This document shows, one piece after another, positions 35,069-44,524 of a stretch of 64,000 nucleotides of DNA (the first letter of the stretch is position 1; every line of letters begins with the position of its first letter). Below the pieces are notes generated by a model. That model did not search any database. It was not told the origin of the DNA and saw only the letters and a list, made by a program, of their open reading frames with translations. Origin of the DNA: Stenotrophomonas sp. 610A2 (GTDB taxonomy: Bacteria; Pseudomonadota; Gammaproteobacteria; Xanthomonadales; Xanthomonadaceae); assembly GCF_030549615.1 (NCBI RefSeq), contig NZ_CP130832.1:2542001-2606000 (forward strand), in the 5' to 3' direction. The translations under genes were made by a program, and so were the position numbers.

Positions 35069-36928
35069 ATGCCACACCCCGAGCCCGCTCCCGCCAAGAA
35101 ACCCAGCTTCCGCGAGCGCGTCGATGCGATGCGCAACCTGCCGCCCTTCCTGCGGCAGGTGTGGCAGACCAGCCGTTGGCTGACACTCGCCAGCCTCGGC
35201 CTGCGCCTGGTCCGCGCCTTGATGCCGGTGGCGATGCTGTATGTGGGCAAGCTGATCATCGATGAAGCGGTGCGCCTGGCCGGCGCAGGCCCGATGCCGC
35301 CACTGGCAGAGGCGTTCTCCAGCGGTCATCTCAACACCCTGCTTGAACTGCTGTTGCTGGAATTGGCCATCGCGATCGGCTCGGACCTGCTCGGCCGGCT
35401 GATCAGCTACGCCGATTCACTGCTCTCCGAGCTGTTCACCAATGCAACCAGCGTACGGTTGATGGAGCATGCCGCCGAACTCGATCTGGAAGATTTCGAG
35501 GACCCCGACCTACAGGACAAGCTGGACCGCGCACGCCGCCAGACCATGGGCCGCATGAGTTTGATGAGCCAACTGTTCGGGCAGGTGCAGGACACCATCA
35601 CCGTCATAAGTTTTGCCGCCGGCCTAGTGGTATATGCGCCGTGGCTGATCGTGCTGCTGGCAATTGCCCTGGTCCCGGCCTTCATTGGCGAATCGCATTT
35701 CAACACCCTGGGCTATTCGCTCAACTTCAGCTGGACGCCCGAGCGCCGCCAGCTTGATTACCTGCGCCAGGTTGGCGCCAGCGTGGAAACGGCCAAGGAG
35801 GTGAAGATCTTCAACCTCAACCGCTTCCTGATCGACCGCTACAAACTGCTGGCCGAACGCTTCTACAAGGCCAACCGCGCACTGGCCCGCAAACGCGCCT
35901 TCTGGGGCACGCTGCTGGCCGCCCTGGGCACGCTTGGCTATTACGCTGCCTATGGGTACATCGCCTGGCGCACCATCCGCGGCGACTTCAGCATCGGCGA
36001 CCTGACCTTCCTGTCCGGCAGTTTCCTGCGCCTGCGCCAGTTGCTGGAAGGCCTGCTCACCGGCTTCTCGCAGGTCGCCGGGCAGGCGCTGTACCTGGAT
36101 GACCTGTTCTCGTTCTATGCCATCGAACCGGAGATCCGCTCACGCCCGGATGCAGTGGCGATACCGCGCCCGATCCGCGAAGGCTTCGTGTTCGACAACG
36201 TTGGCTTCCGTTACCCCGATGCCGAGCGCTGGGCGGTACGCAACCTCAGTTTCCATCTGCAGGCGGGTGAAGTCATCGCCCTGGTCGGCGAGAACGGCGC
36301 CGGCAAGACCACACTGGTCAAACTGCTGGCGCGCCTGTACGACCCGGACGAGGGCCGCATCCTGCTCGATGGCCGCGACCTGCGCGATTACGACCTGGAT
36401 GACCTGCGCGCAAATATGGGCGTGATCTTCCAGGATTTCGTGCGTTATCACCTGTCCGCCGGCGAGAACATCGGCGTCGGTCTGGTGGAGTCGATGTACG
36501 ACAAGGACCGCATACAGAACGCGGCGCGGCGCGCGCTGGCCGATGAAGTGATCGACGCCCTGCCCGCTGGCTACGACCAGCTGATCGGCCGCCGCTTCAA
36601 GACCGGCGTGGACCTGTCCGGCGGCCAGTGGCAGAAGATCGCCATCGCCCGCGCCTATATGCGCGACGCGCAGGTGATGATCCTCGACGAACCGACCGCA
36701 GCCCTGGATGCGCGGGCGGAGTTCGAGGTGTTCCAGCGCTTCAAGGAGCTGTCCGACAACCGCACAGCGGTGCTGATCTCGCACCGGTTCTCATCGGTAC
36801 GCATGGCCGACCGCATCCTGGTGTTGGCCGACGGCCGCATCGAAGCCAGCGGCACTCACGAAGAACTGATGATCGAAGGCGGGCGCTATGCGGAGTTGTT
36901 CGAGCTGCAGGCAGCGGGCTATAGGTAA
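35069..36928 (+). CDS. ABC exporter, permease-ATPase fusion
   Basis: 619 aa. N-terminal membrane domain with six helices (about residues 30-320, including SLLSELFTNATSVRLMEHA). C-terminal nucleotide-binding domain with Walker A GENGAGKTTL near 407, Q-loop FQDFVRY, signature LSGGQWQKIAIARA near 515 and Walker B VMILDEPTAALDARAE. Half-transporter of the MsbA/multidrug type, acting as a dimer. The substrate is unknown. Followed by three SMAG hairpins. Confidence 0.92.
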   Translation: MPHPEPAPAKKPSFRERVDAMRNLPPFLRQVWQTSRWLTLASLGLRLVRALMPVAMLYVGKLIIDEAVRLAGAGPMPPLAEAFSSGHLNTLLELLLLELAIAIGSDLLGRLISYADSLLSELFTNATSVRLMEHAAELDLEDFEDPDLQDKLDRARRQTMGRMSLMSQLFGQVQDTITVISFAAGLVVYAPWLIVLLAIALVPAFIGESHFNTLGYSLNFSWTPERRQLDYLRQVGASVETAKEVKIFNLNRFLIDRYKLLAERFYKANRALARKRAFWGTLLAALGTLGYYAAYGYIAWRTIRGDFSIGDLTFLSGSFLRLRQLLEGLLTGFSQVAGQALYLDDLFSFYAIEPEIRSRPDAVAIPRPIREGFVFDNVGFRYPDAERWAVRNLSFHLQAGEVIALVGENGAGKTTLVKLLARLYDPDEGRILLDGRDLRDYDLDDLRANMGVIFQDFVRYHLSAGENIGVGLVESMYDKDRIQNAARRALADEVIDALPAGYDQLIGRRFKTGVDLSGGQWQKIAIARAYMRDAQVMILDEPTAALDARAEFEVFQRFKELSDNRTAVLISHRFSSVRMADRILVLADGRIEASGTHEELMIEGGRYAELFELQAAGYR

Positions 36929-36938
36929 GCCACCACAT

Positions 36939-37041
36939 GTAGTGCCGAGCCATGCTCGGCAGAGAGCCCACCTGTAGTGCCGAGCCATGCTCGGCAGGGG
37001 CTCTACCGGTAAAGCCCTTGCCGAGCATGGCTCGGCACTAC
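36939..37041. repeat. Three SMAG-type REP hairpins
   Basis: Copies at 36939-36961 and 36974-36996 (plus) and 37019-37041 (minus) in the gap between the ABC exporter and fpr. Confidence 0.93.
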
Positions 37042-37066
37042 CCATACTTCGGTCAAATGAGATTCA

Positions 37067-37094
37067 TTCCCATTTATGGGAAATCGGCTAGAAT
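37067..37094 (+). promoter_or_regulatory. Palindrome and -10 before fpr
   Basis: A 16-bp perfect inverted repeat TTCCCATTTATGGGAA at 37067-37082 is followed 7 bases later by TAGAAT (37089-37094), a fair -10. The palindrome occupies the place of the -35, so a bound protein would be well placed to control fpr. Confidence 0.5.
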
Positions 37095-37123
37095 AGACCG
37101 GTCTCCAATCTACGAATCACGGC

Positions 37124-37912
37124 ATGTCTTCCGCTTTTGGCGCCGAAACGGTGCTTGAGGTCCGTCACTGGACGGACGCCTACTTCAGCTTCTCCACCAC
37201 CCGCGACAGCGGCTTCCGCTTCGAGAATGGCCAGTTCGTGATGATCGGGCTGGAAAACGAAAACGAAGGCGCCCGCCCGGTGTTGCGTGCCTACTCCATC
37301 GCCAGCGCCAACTGGGAAGAGCAGCTGCACTTCTTCAGCATCAAGGTGCAGGAAGGTGCGCTGACCTCGCGCCTGCAGCACCTCAAGCCCGGCGACAAGG
37401 TACTGGTCGGCAAGAAGCCCACCGGCACCCTGCTGATCAGCGATCTGCATCCTGGCAAGAACCTCTACCTGCTGGGCACCGGCACCGGCCTGGCGCCTTG
37501 GTTGAGCGTGGTCAAGGACCCGGAAACCTACGAGCGCTTCGACAAGGTGATCGTCTGCCACGGTGTGCGCTACGAGAAGGACCTCGCCTACCGCGAGTAC
37601 TTCGAGCAGGAGCTGCCGAACGACGAGATCCTCGGCGATATCGTCCGCGACAAGTTGCTGTACTACCCGGCGGTTACCCGCGAGCCCTTCCCCAACCAGG
37701 GCCGCCTGACCTCGCTGATGGAAAGCGGGCAGATGCAGGAAGCACTTGGCCTGCCGCAGCTGGATCCGGCCAATGATCGCTTCATGATCTGCGGCAGCCC
37801 GCAGATGCTGGCCGACCTGCGCACCGTGCTGGATGCACGTGGCTTTGAGGTCTCCACCCGCATCGGCACCCCGGGTCACTACGTGTTCGAGCGCGCTTTC
37901 GTAGAGAAATAA
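37124..37912 (+). CDS. fpr: Ferredoxin/flavodoxin-NADP reductase
   Basis: 262 aa. FAD domain with LRAYSIAS (the RxYS motif) near residue 50 and TGTLLISDL; NADP domain with GTGTGLAPWLSVV near 115 and YCHGVRY-like VCHGVRYEKDLAY. The C-terminal GTPGHYVFERAFVEK is that of the bacterial Fpr subclass. It passes electrons from NADPH to ferredoxin or flavodoxin, for use in Fe-S repair and oxidative stress. The upstream palindrome suggests regulation. Confidence 0.94.
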   Translation: MSSAFGAETVLEVRHWTDAYFSFSTTRDSGFRFENGQFVMIGLENENEGARPVLRAYSIASANWEEQLHFFSIKVQEGALTSRLQHLKPGDKVLVGKKPTGTLLISDLHPGKNLYLLGTGTGLAPWLSVVKDPETYERFDKVIVCHGVRYEKDLAYREYFEQELPNDEILGDIVRDKLLYYPAVTREPFPNQGRLTSLMESGQMQEALGLPQLDPANDRFMICGSPQMLADLRTVLDARGFEVSTRIGTPGHYVFERAFVEK

Positions 37913-37920
37913 GAAGATCT

Positions 37921-38002
37921 GTGGGAGCGGCGCAAGCCGCGAAGCTGGCGTTGCCGCCGAGTTGGGCGGTTCTGCGAGCTTCGCGGCTTACGCCGCTCCC
38001 AC
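37921..38002. repeat. Inverted pair of REP hairpins
   Basis: GTGGGAGCGG copies at 37921-37945 (plus) and 37978-38002 (minus), between convergent fpr and glutathione peroxidase genes. Confidence 0.88.
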
Positions 38003-38012
38003 ACGACGACGC

Positions 38013-38492
38013 TTACAGCGCCGCCTTGATATCCGCTTCCAGCGCCTCCGGGCGCGCGGTCGGCGCGTAGCGGGCAAGCACCTGCCCGTTGCGGCCGATC
38101 AGGAACTTGCTGAAGTTCCATTTGATCGCGGCAATGCCCAGTGCGCCCCGCTTTTGCCGCTGCAGCCACTGCCATAGCGGATCAGCGTCGGCCCCGTTGA
38201 CCTTGAGTTTGGCCGACAGCGGGAAACTGACCCCGTAATTGATGCTGCAGAAGTCCTGGATGGCGGCGGCATCGCCCGGCTCCTGGTGACCGAACTGGTC
38301 GCAGGGGCAGCCCAGCACCACCAGCCCCTGCGGGCCCAGCGCCTGCCACAGCTGCTCCAGCCCCTCGTACTGCGGGGTGAAGCCGCATTTGGACGCTGTG
38401 TTCACTATCAGCAGCACCTTGCCATCAAAGGCGGCCAGCGGCAGCGGACGGCCATCCAGGGCGGTCAGCTCGAAATCAAAGGCATTGGGCAT
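38013..38492 (-). CDS. Glutathione peroxidase (Cys type)
   Basis: 159 aa from the ATG at 38492 with AGGAG 8 bases before. Catalytic Cys36 in VNTASKCGFTPQYEGLE, the Gln of the active site in GCPCDQFGHQEP (with an extra Cys pair), and the Trp-Asn in IKWNFSKFLI. Cys rather than selenocysteine. It reduces hydroperoxides, probably using thioredoxin rather than glutathione, as is common in bacterial members. Same region as other redox genes (fpr). Confidence 0.93.
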   Translation of the reverse strand: MPNAFDFELTALDGRPLPLAAFDGKVLLIVNTASKCGFTPQYEGLEQLWQALGPQGLVVLGCPCDQFGHQEPGDAAAIQDFCSINYGVSFPLSAKLKVNGADADPLWQWLQRQKRGALGIAAIKWNFSKFLIGRNGQVLARYAPTARPEALEADIKAAL

Positions 38493-38645
38493 GGCGCGGC
38501 TCCTGACAGGACGGCCAGCGTACGCCATCACGGCGCCAACGGCATGCAAGATGTGGCCTTTCAGCGCAACCCTGCCATTCGACACACCCCTACGGGCGCG
38601 CCTGCAGGTACCCTGAAAGATCAGTCTTTTACCGGAGTTTCCGCC

Positions 38646-40817
38646 TTGAACACCCGTCTCGCCCTCGCCCTTGCCGCGACCCTGGGTCTTGCCCTGCCGG
38701 CCTACAGCCAGGTCGCAACCACTGCGACCACCCAGTCAGCCCAGCAGGCCAATCCGTTCTTCGCTGAAAGCCCGCTGCCGCTGCACTACCCGCAGTTCGA
38801 CAAGATCAAGGATGCCGACTTCGCACCGGCCTTCGACGCTGGCATGGCCCAGCAGTTGCAGGAAGTGGAAGCGATCGCCAACAACCCGGCCGCCCCCACC
38901 TTTGAAAACACCCTGGTCGCGCTGGAAAACAGCGGCGCCGTGCTCGACCGTGCCACCACCGTGTTCTTCGCGCTGATTGGCGCCGACACCAACGACGCGC
39001 GCAAGAAGCTGCAGGCCGACTATTCGGCCAAGTTCGCCGCGCACAGCGATGCCATCAACCTCAACGGCAAGCTGTTCTCGCGTATCGAGACCCTGTACAA
39101 CAACCGCACCAAGCTGGGCCTGGATGCGGAAAGCCTGCGTCTGGTCGAGAAGTACCACGACAACTTCGTCCGCTCCGGCGCCAAGCTGTCCGACGCCGAC
39201 AAGGCCAAGCTCAAGGCGATGAACGCCGAGCTGGCCAACCTGGGCACCAAGTTCAGCCAGAACGTGCTGGCCGAGGTCAACGCCTCTTTCATCGTCGTCG
39301 ATGACGTCAAGCAGCTGGACGGCCTGTCGGCCGAGCAGATCGCTGCTGCCGCCGAAGCCGCCAAGGCCCGCAAGCTGGATGGCAAGTATGTCATCGCCCT
39401 GCTCAACACCACTGGCCAGCCGCCGCTGACCAACCTGGCCAACCGCGAGCTGCGCCAGAAGATCTACGAAGCCTCGATCTCGCGTGGCAGCAAGGGTGGC
39501 GAGTACGACAACACCGCGCTGGTGTCGCGCATCATGACCCTGCGCGCAGAGAAGGCCGCACTGATGGGCTTCCCGAACTTCGCCAGCTACTCGCTGGGCA
39601 ACCAGACCGCCAAGACCCCGGAAGCAGTCAATGCGATGCTGGGCCAGCTGGCTCCGGCCGCCGTCACCAACGCCAAGCGCGAAGCCGCCGACCTGCAGGC
39701 GATGATCGACAGCGAGCAGAAAGCCGCTGGCAAGCCGACGTTCGAGCTGCAGCCGTGGGACTGGGCCTTCTACAGCGAGAAGGTGCGCCAGGCCAAGTAC
39801 AACTTCGACGAGTCGCAGCTCAAGCCCTACTTCGAGCTGAAGAACGTGTTGGAGAACGGCGTGTTCTTCGCCGCCGGCAAGGAATTCGGCCTGAGCTTCA
39901 AGCAGCGCAGCGACCTGCCGGTCTACCACGAGGACGTCACCGTCTATGACGTGTTCGACGCCGACGGCAGCCAGCTGGCGATCTTCATCTTCGATCCGTA
40001 TGCACGCGAGTCCAAGCGTGGCGGTGCATGGATGAATGCCTACGTGTCGCAGTCGGGCCTGACCGGCGACAAGCCGGTGGTCGCCAACCACCTCAACATC
40101 CCCAAGCCGCCGGCCGGCAAGCCGACCCTGCTGACCTGGGACGAAGTGACCACCACCTTCCACGAATTCGGCCATGCGCTGCACGGCATGTTCTCGGACG
40201 TGAAGTACCCGTACTTCGCCGGCACCGCGGTGCCGCGTGACTTCGTCGAGTTCCCCTCGCAGGTCAACGAGATGTGGTCCGACGAGCCGACCATCCTGGC
40301 CAACTACGCCAAGCACTACCAGAACGGCTCGGCCATGCCGCAGGCGCTGCTGGACAAGGTGATCGCCGCGTCCAAGTTCAACCAGGGCTTTGCCACCACC
40401 GAGTACCTGGGCGCAGCAATGCTGGACCAGAACTGGCACCAGATCGGTGTTGGTCAGATCCCGGCACCGAAGGACGTGATGAAGTTCGAGCATGAAGCGC
40501 TGGTCAAGGACGGCATCTATTACGCGCCGGTCCCGCCGCGCTACAAGACCCCGTACTTCAGCCACATCATGGGCGGCTACTCGGCTGGCTACTACGCCTA
40601 CATCTGGTCGGAAGTGCTGGACGCCAATACCCAGAAGTGGTTCCGCGAAAATGGCGGCCTGTCGCGCGCCAACGGCGACCATTTCCGCAAGACCCTGCTG
40701 TCCAAGGGCGGCAGCGTTGATGCGATGGAGCTGTTCCGCAACTTCGCCGGCCACGAGCCGCAGATCGAGCCGCTGCTGGAGAAGCGTGGTTTGACCACCG
40801 GCGCTGCTGCCAAGTAA
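38646..40817 (+). CDS. dcp: Peptidyl-dipeptidase Dcp (M3 family)
   Basis: 723 aa from a TTG at 38646 with GGAG upstream. A signal peptide (TRLALALAATLGLALPAYSQ) shows periplasmic export, unlike the cytoplasmic E. coli Dcp. The zinc motif HEFGHALHG with a downstream Glu (FVEFPSQVNEMW) is complete. A large helical cap domain precedes it. It cuts dipeptides from the C-terminus of peptides. The symbol follows family resemblance; OpdA-type activity is an alternative. Confidence 0.9.
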   Translation: MNTRLALALAATLGLALPAYSQVATTATTQSAQQANPFFAESPLPLHYPQFDKIKDADFAPAFDAGMAQQLQEVEAIANNPAAPTFENTLVALENSGAVLDRATTVFFALIGADTNDARKKLQADYSAKFAAHSDAINLNGKLFSRIETLYNNRTKLGLDAESLRLVEKYHDNFVRSGAKLSDADKAKLKAMNAELANLGTKFSQNVLAEVNASFIVVDDVKQLDGLSAEQIAAAAEAAKARKLDGKYVIALLNTTGQPPLTNLANRELRQKIYEASISRGSKGGEYDNTALVSRIMTLRAEKAALMGFPNFASYSLGNQTAKTPEAVNAMLGQLAPAAVTNAKREAADLQAMIDSEQKAAGKPTFELQPWDWAFYSEKVRQAKYNFDESQLKPYFELKNVLENGVFFAAGKEFGLSFKQRSDLPVYHEDVTVYDVFDADGSQLAIFIFDPYARESKRGGAWMNAYVSQSGLTGDKPVVANHLNIPKPPAGKPTLLTWDEVTTTFHEFGHALHGMFSDVKYPYFAGTAVPRDFVEFPSQVNEMWSDEPTILANYAKHYQNGSAMPQALLDKVIAASKFNQGFATTEYLGAAMLDQNWHQIGVGQIPAPKDVMKFEHEALVKDGIYYAPVPPRYKTPYFSHIMGGYSAGYYAYIWSEVLDANTQKWFRENGGLSRANGDHFRKTLLSKGGSVDAMELFRNFAGHEPQIEPLLEKRGLTTGAAAK

Positions 40818-40841
40818 GCAGTCGCTGGTTTTGTTGGAATG

Positions 40842-40868
40842 AAAACGCCCGGCTTTGCCGGGCGTTTT
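40842..40868 (+). terminator. Terminator of dcp
   Basis: AAAA-CGCCCGGC, loop TTT, GCCGGGCG-TTTTCTTTT. Strong, 25 bases after the stop. Confidence 0.92.
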
Positions 40869-40898
40869 CTTTTGCTTCGTGCGGTAGATCAAAAGCCA

Positions 40899-41076
40899 CC
40901 CTCATCCGCCCTCCGGGCACCTTCTCCCGCACGCGGGAGAAGGGAGTGGTCGGGCACCGCGGGGGTCTTATGCATTGTTTGCGCGCATGCATTGCGCGGC
41001 GAGCCTTCAGCTCAAGCAGCATCCCGCTTTCCCTTCTCCCGCAAGCGGGAGAAGGTGCCCGGAGGGCGGATGAGGG
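40899..41076. repeat. 46-bp inverted repeat with internal hairpins
   Basis: The element at 40899-40944 returns inverted at 41031-41076, differing only in its 2-base loop (AC versus AA). Each copy holds its own 10-bp hairpin CTTCTCCCGC/GCGGGAGAAG and a GC-rich flank. The space 40818-41178 holds no gene. Confidence 0.9.
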
Positions 41077-41132
41077 GGCTTTGTGCTTCTGGCTTTGTGC
41101 TTCTGGCTTTGTGCTTCTGGCTCTATGCTCTG
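41077..41132 (+). repeat. 14-bp direct tandem repeat
   Basis: GGCTTTGTGCTTCT repeated exactly three times (41077-41118) with a degenerate fourth copy. It lies right after the inverted repeat, before the HlyD gene end. Confidence 0.9.
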
Positions 41133-41178
41133 GACTTCGCACAACCAACGAGCAGTCAGCGAGAAGGTTCAACCAAGC

Positions 41179-42180
41179 CTACCGCCCGCGCTCCACAATC
41201 ACCGTAGCAGTCATGCCATTGGCCAGCACAACACCCTTCGCAAACGAGCCCGCATCCAATTTGATCCGCACCGGAATCCGCTGCGCCAAGCGCACCCAGT
41301 TGTAGGTCGGGTTCACGTTCGCCAGCAGGTCGCTGCCGGTCGGGCTGTCCGCATCGGTGATGCCATGCGAGATGCTTTCGATATGCCCGTGCAGCTCCTG
41401 CCCGCTCATCAGCTGCACGCGCGTGCCATCACCCACATGCAGCTGCGCCAACTTGGTCTCTTCGAAATAGCCGTAGACCCAGAACGAATTGGTATCGATC
41501 ACCGCCAACTTTGCCGCACCAGCGGTGGCATAGTCGCCCTGCCGCACTTCCAGATTGGTCACATAGCCATCCACCGGCGCCCGCACCTGGGTGCGCTCCA
41601 GGTTCAATTCGGCCGTATCCAATGCCGCCTGCGCCTGCTCCACTGCAGCCAAAGCCTGCTGCTGCGACGCACTGGCCTGTTGGCGACTGGCCTGCGCCTG
41701 GGCAACACCGGCGCGTGCGGCCTGCGCAGCACTGAGCGCATCGGTACGCGCTTCTTCGGAGATCAAGCTGCCGGTAATGCGCTGGCGCCGCTCGTACTGC
41801 TGCTCGTAGCGACTGGCATTTGCACTCTGCTGTGCAGCTCCCGCCGCCGCTACCTGGATGCTTGCGCCCGCGGCTCGCGCGGAAGCCTGGGCGGCGGCCA
41901 GGTTACCGCGCGCCTGGTTCAAGGCGTTCTGGTAGCGCGCCGGATCGATCTGATAGAGCACGTCGCCACGCTTCACCAACTGGTTATCACGCACGGCTAC
42001 CGTGCTGACAGGGCCGGAGACATCCGGCGCCACGCGCACCACTTCCGCACGCAGGCGACCTTCGCGGGTCCATGGCGAGTACATGTAATGGCGCCACATC
42101 GCCATCGCGATCAGGGCGGCAATCACCACCACCACGGCGGTTATGGAGAAACGAAGGATGGATTGGACTTTGGGGGTCAT
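41179..42180 (-). CDS. HlyD/EmrA-type membrane fusion protein
   Basis: 333 aa from the ATG at 42180. One N-terminal membrane helix (FSITAVVVVIAALIAMAMW), lipoyl-like halves (VAPDVSGPVSTVAVRDNQLVK and RTQVRAPVDGYVTNLEV), a long coiled coil between them (QARGNLAAAQASARAAG ...), and a beta-barrel domain. It links the inner-membrane pump to an outer-membrane channel. Last gene of the marR-FUSC-DUF1656 operon; AaeA-like. Confidence 0.92.
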   Translation of the reverse strand: MTPKVQSILRFSITAVVVVIAALIAMAMWRHYMYSPWTREGRLRAEVVRVAPDVSGPVSTVAVRDNQLVKRGDVLYQIDPARYQNALNQARGNLAAAQASARAAGASIQVAAAGAAQQSANASRYEQQYERRQRITGSLISEEARTDALSAAQAARAGVAQAQASRQQASASQQQALAAVEQAQAALDTAELNLERTQVRAPVDGYVTNLEVRQGDYATAGAAKLAVIDTNSFWVYGYFEETKLAQLHVGDGTRVQLMSGQELHGHIESISHGITDADSPTGSDLLANVNPTYNWVRLAQRIPVRIKLDAGSFAKGVVLANGMTATVIVERGR

Positions 42181-42188
42181 GGGAATTC

Positions 42189-42386
42189 TCAGAACAGCAG
42201 CAGGCCGAAGCCACCAAACAGACAGATGAAGATCGCGGTACGGAACAGGGCCGGATGCCAGACATTGCGATACCAACCGCGACGACCAGCCAGCGTGTCC
42301 AACGCCCATAGCGCGACGCAGACCAGCAGGAACAACAGCAGCAGGCCGGGAAACAGGGTTCCGGCGAATGCGATTTCAATGGGCAT
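42189..42386 (-). CDS. DUF1656 (AaeX-like) small membrane protein
   Basis: 65 aa from the ATG at 42386. Two hydrophobic helices (GLLLLFLLVCVALWAL and TAIFICLFGGFGLLLF). DUF1656 genes sit between FUSC and HlyD-type genes of AaeAB-like pumps. It overlaps the FUSC end by 11 bases and ends 8 bases before the HlyD start. Confidence 0.85.
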   Translation of the reverse strand: MPIEIAFAGTLFPGLLLLFLLVCVALWALDTLAGRRGWYRNVWHPALFRTAIFICLFGGFGLLLF

Positions 42387-44517
42387 GACGGGGTGTCTCC
42401 AGAATGTGATCCGCTGGCGCGATATAGGTCGCCATGACCGAGCTGTCATCCACCATCGCCAATCGCACAAGGCGCAGATGCAGCAGCACTCGCGCAGCAA
42501 CACCACCGGCAACAGCCTGCATGCGGGCCAGCGCGATCGCCTGGGTCAGCGCAGCATCGGCGCGCTGCCATGCCTTCGCATCCGGCATGGCGAAGAAATC
42601 GGCCAAGGCCTGCACCACCGAATCCACATGCAGGTGCAGCTGCGTTGATGCCGGCTCACGTGCAACATCCTGCCGCAGGTGGATCAGGGCGCGTCCCGTT
42701 TCATTGACTGCCAAGGCCCAGGCCAGCTGCTCGCGTGACTCCTGGCTGCCTGCTGCGGTATGGGTGACGATCTGGTGCAACAGATCGCTGTTGATGCTCT
42801 CGAAGCGGTGCTGGAGTCCACGCAGCGGTGCCTGTGCAGCCAACCCAACCTGCGCGCGCAAGCCAGCCATCTGCCGCCGTCGCAACCACGCCGTTCCTAC
42901 CAGCGGTGGCATCAGGGCGAAGCTCAGCACCGCCGCACCCATCGCCATCATCTGCGAGGTGCCTTCGTTGAAAAAGCGCACCGGATCAAACGCATGCACG
43001 CTGGTGATGGCAAGGATATTGACCAGACCCATCGTGTAGCCAAGACCGAATACCGACAGCTTGGGCCGACTGACCATATAGGGGCCGACCATGAAGAACG
43101 GCAGCAACCCCGCAACCAGCAGGGTGAAGCCCTCCATCCGGGTCAGCACCATGTAATCGCAGACATAGGCCGCGATCACGCCGAGCAGATACCCCCAGGC
43201 TACCCTCCCGGTGATACGCGCTGCGTTCGGCATGGTGGCGAACAGGCCGGAGAAGATGGTCGCCAACAACATCACGTTGACCGCCATCGCCCAGCCGCTG
43301 GCGGCCCACAGCGCGCCAAGCAGCAACATGGTGATGGCGGTACGAGTGAATGCTACTGCGGCGCCGAGGTAATCATTGCCGCGGGTGAAATGCGCGCGCG
43401 CATCGTCTTCGGTGGGTGCGATCTGCAGGGTCAGCTGCCGGCGTGCATGCACGTAGTGCTCGAGCTCCTTCACGAAGCGCCGCAACAACTGCGCACCGAC
43501 ATCGAAGTCTTCGATGTGTGCGACATCACTCATGGCATCGCGCAACTCGACTGATCGCGCCGTCAGGCCTCTGCGTACTGCATTGATCTGCTCCGCCAGT
43601 TGCGCCGGCGACTGTTCGCTGGATTGCAGGGCCGTGCCCAGAGGCTTGTACAAGGACTGCAATGCCAGACCCGCGGATGGATCAGGCTGACGCAACAGAC
43701 GGTTGATCAGATGGTGCAAGGACTGGAACGTAGTCGATGCCGCCATGAAGCGCTGGTTGAAGTGCTGCAGGTGCGCGCTGCGGGCGCGGGCTTCACCGTC
43801 TTCGAAGATCACCGAGCTGCGCAGGTCTTCCAGCGCCACCGCGTCGCGAACCACGCGCAGATGCGCCTGCTCCATGCGCTCGCGCGGGACCTCGCCAAGC
43901 AAGGCGCCGCGCATGAAGCCAAGGAAGTTCTCGTACTGGCTGTTGATTGCTGCGCGCAAGGTGTCACGCAGGCGCACCGGGAACAACGTGTCGCTGATCA
44001 CAGCGGTCACCAGCAGGCCCAACAGTACTTCGCTGATACGCGCTACCGCCGAGTCGAAGACCTGCCCCGGATGGGTGGAGATCACCGGCAAGGCGATGAT
44101 CGCAGCGGTATAACCGGCCAGCACGAAGGCATAAGACTTGAAGTTGCGATGCAGGGTGGCCCCGGCAGTGCAGCCGGCGATCCATAGCGCCATCAACAGC
44201 AGGAACGGCTCTCGCTGTTGCGGAAACAGGCCCACGATCAACAGCGCACCTGCTGCCCCGGCGAAGGTGCCGAGTACCCGGTAGAAGGCCTTGGCCAGCA
44301 CCATGCCGCTTTGCCGGTGCATGACGATGACCGTGGTCATCATTGCCGTGCCCGGCTGCGGCAACTGCAAGCGCATCGCCAGCCAACCGGTCAGGAAGAA
44401 CGCCACGGTCGTTCGCAACACGAACAGCCAGGTGTCGGCTTCGCCCTTGAGGAAGCCGCGCATGCCAGCGTACCAAGGCGCCGCCGGCGCACTTGTCGAT
44501 GATGGGATGGAAGACAT
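42376..44517 (-). CDS. FUSC-family aromatic acid/drug exporter (AaeB-like)
   Basis: 713 aa. Two hydrophobic blocks of membrane helices (about residues 25-190 and 370-520), separated by a large helical region and followed by a helical C-terminal domain. VVTVIVMHRQSGMVLAKAFYRVLGTFAGAAGALLIV in its parts is the FUSC motif. Partners are DUF1656 and HlyD in one operon. It likely exports aromatic acids or other lipophilic compounds; the substrate is not known. Confidence 0.9.
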   Translation of the reverse strand: MSSIPSSTSAPAAPWYAGMRGFLKGEADTWLFVLRTTVAFFLTGWLAMRLQLPQPGTAMMTTVIVMHRQSGMVLAKAFYRVLGTFAGAAGALLIVGLFPQQREPFLLLMALWIAGCTAGATLHRNFKSYAFVLAGYTAAIIALPVISTHPGQVFDSAVARISEVLLGLLVTAVISDTLFPVRLRDTLRAAINSQYENFLGFMRGALLGEVPRERMEQAHLRVVRDAVALEDLRSSVIFEDGEARARSAHLQHFNQRFMAASTTFQSLHHLINRLLRQPDPSAGLALQSLYKPLGTALQSSEQSPAQLAEQINAVRRGLTARSVELRDAMSDVAHIEDFDVGAQLLRRFVKELEHYVHARRQLTLQIAPTEDDARAHFTRGNDYLGAAVAFTRTAITMLLLGALWAASGWAMAVNVMLLATIFSGLFATMPNAARITGRVAWGYLLGVIAAYVCDYMVLTRMEGFTLLVAGLLPFFMVGPYMVSRPKLSVFGLGYTMGLVNILAITSVHAFDPVRFFNEGTSQMMAMGAAVLSFALMPPLVGTAWLRRRQMAGLRAQVGLAAQAPLRGLQHRFESINSDLLHQIVTHTAAGSQESREQLAWALAVNETGRALIHLRQDVAREPASTQLHLHVDSVVQALADFFAMPDAKAWQRADAALTQAIALARMQAVAGGVAARVLLHLRLVRLAMVDDSSVMATYIAPADHILETPRHAH

Positions 44518-44524
44518 GGCGCGC

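Noticed and set aside
38736..40892. A 718-aa open frame opposite dcp
   Set aside because: Antisense shadow of a gene with a complete M3 zinc site; its composition is that of reversed coding DNA.
40567..41172. A 201-aa minus frame over the inverted repeat
   Set aside because: Made of REP-like DNA and the dcp end on the other strand; no ribosome site.
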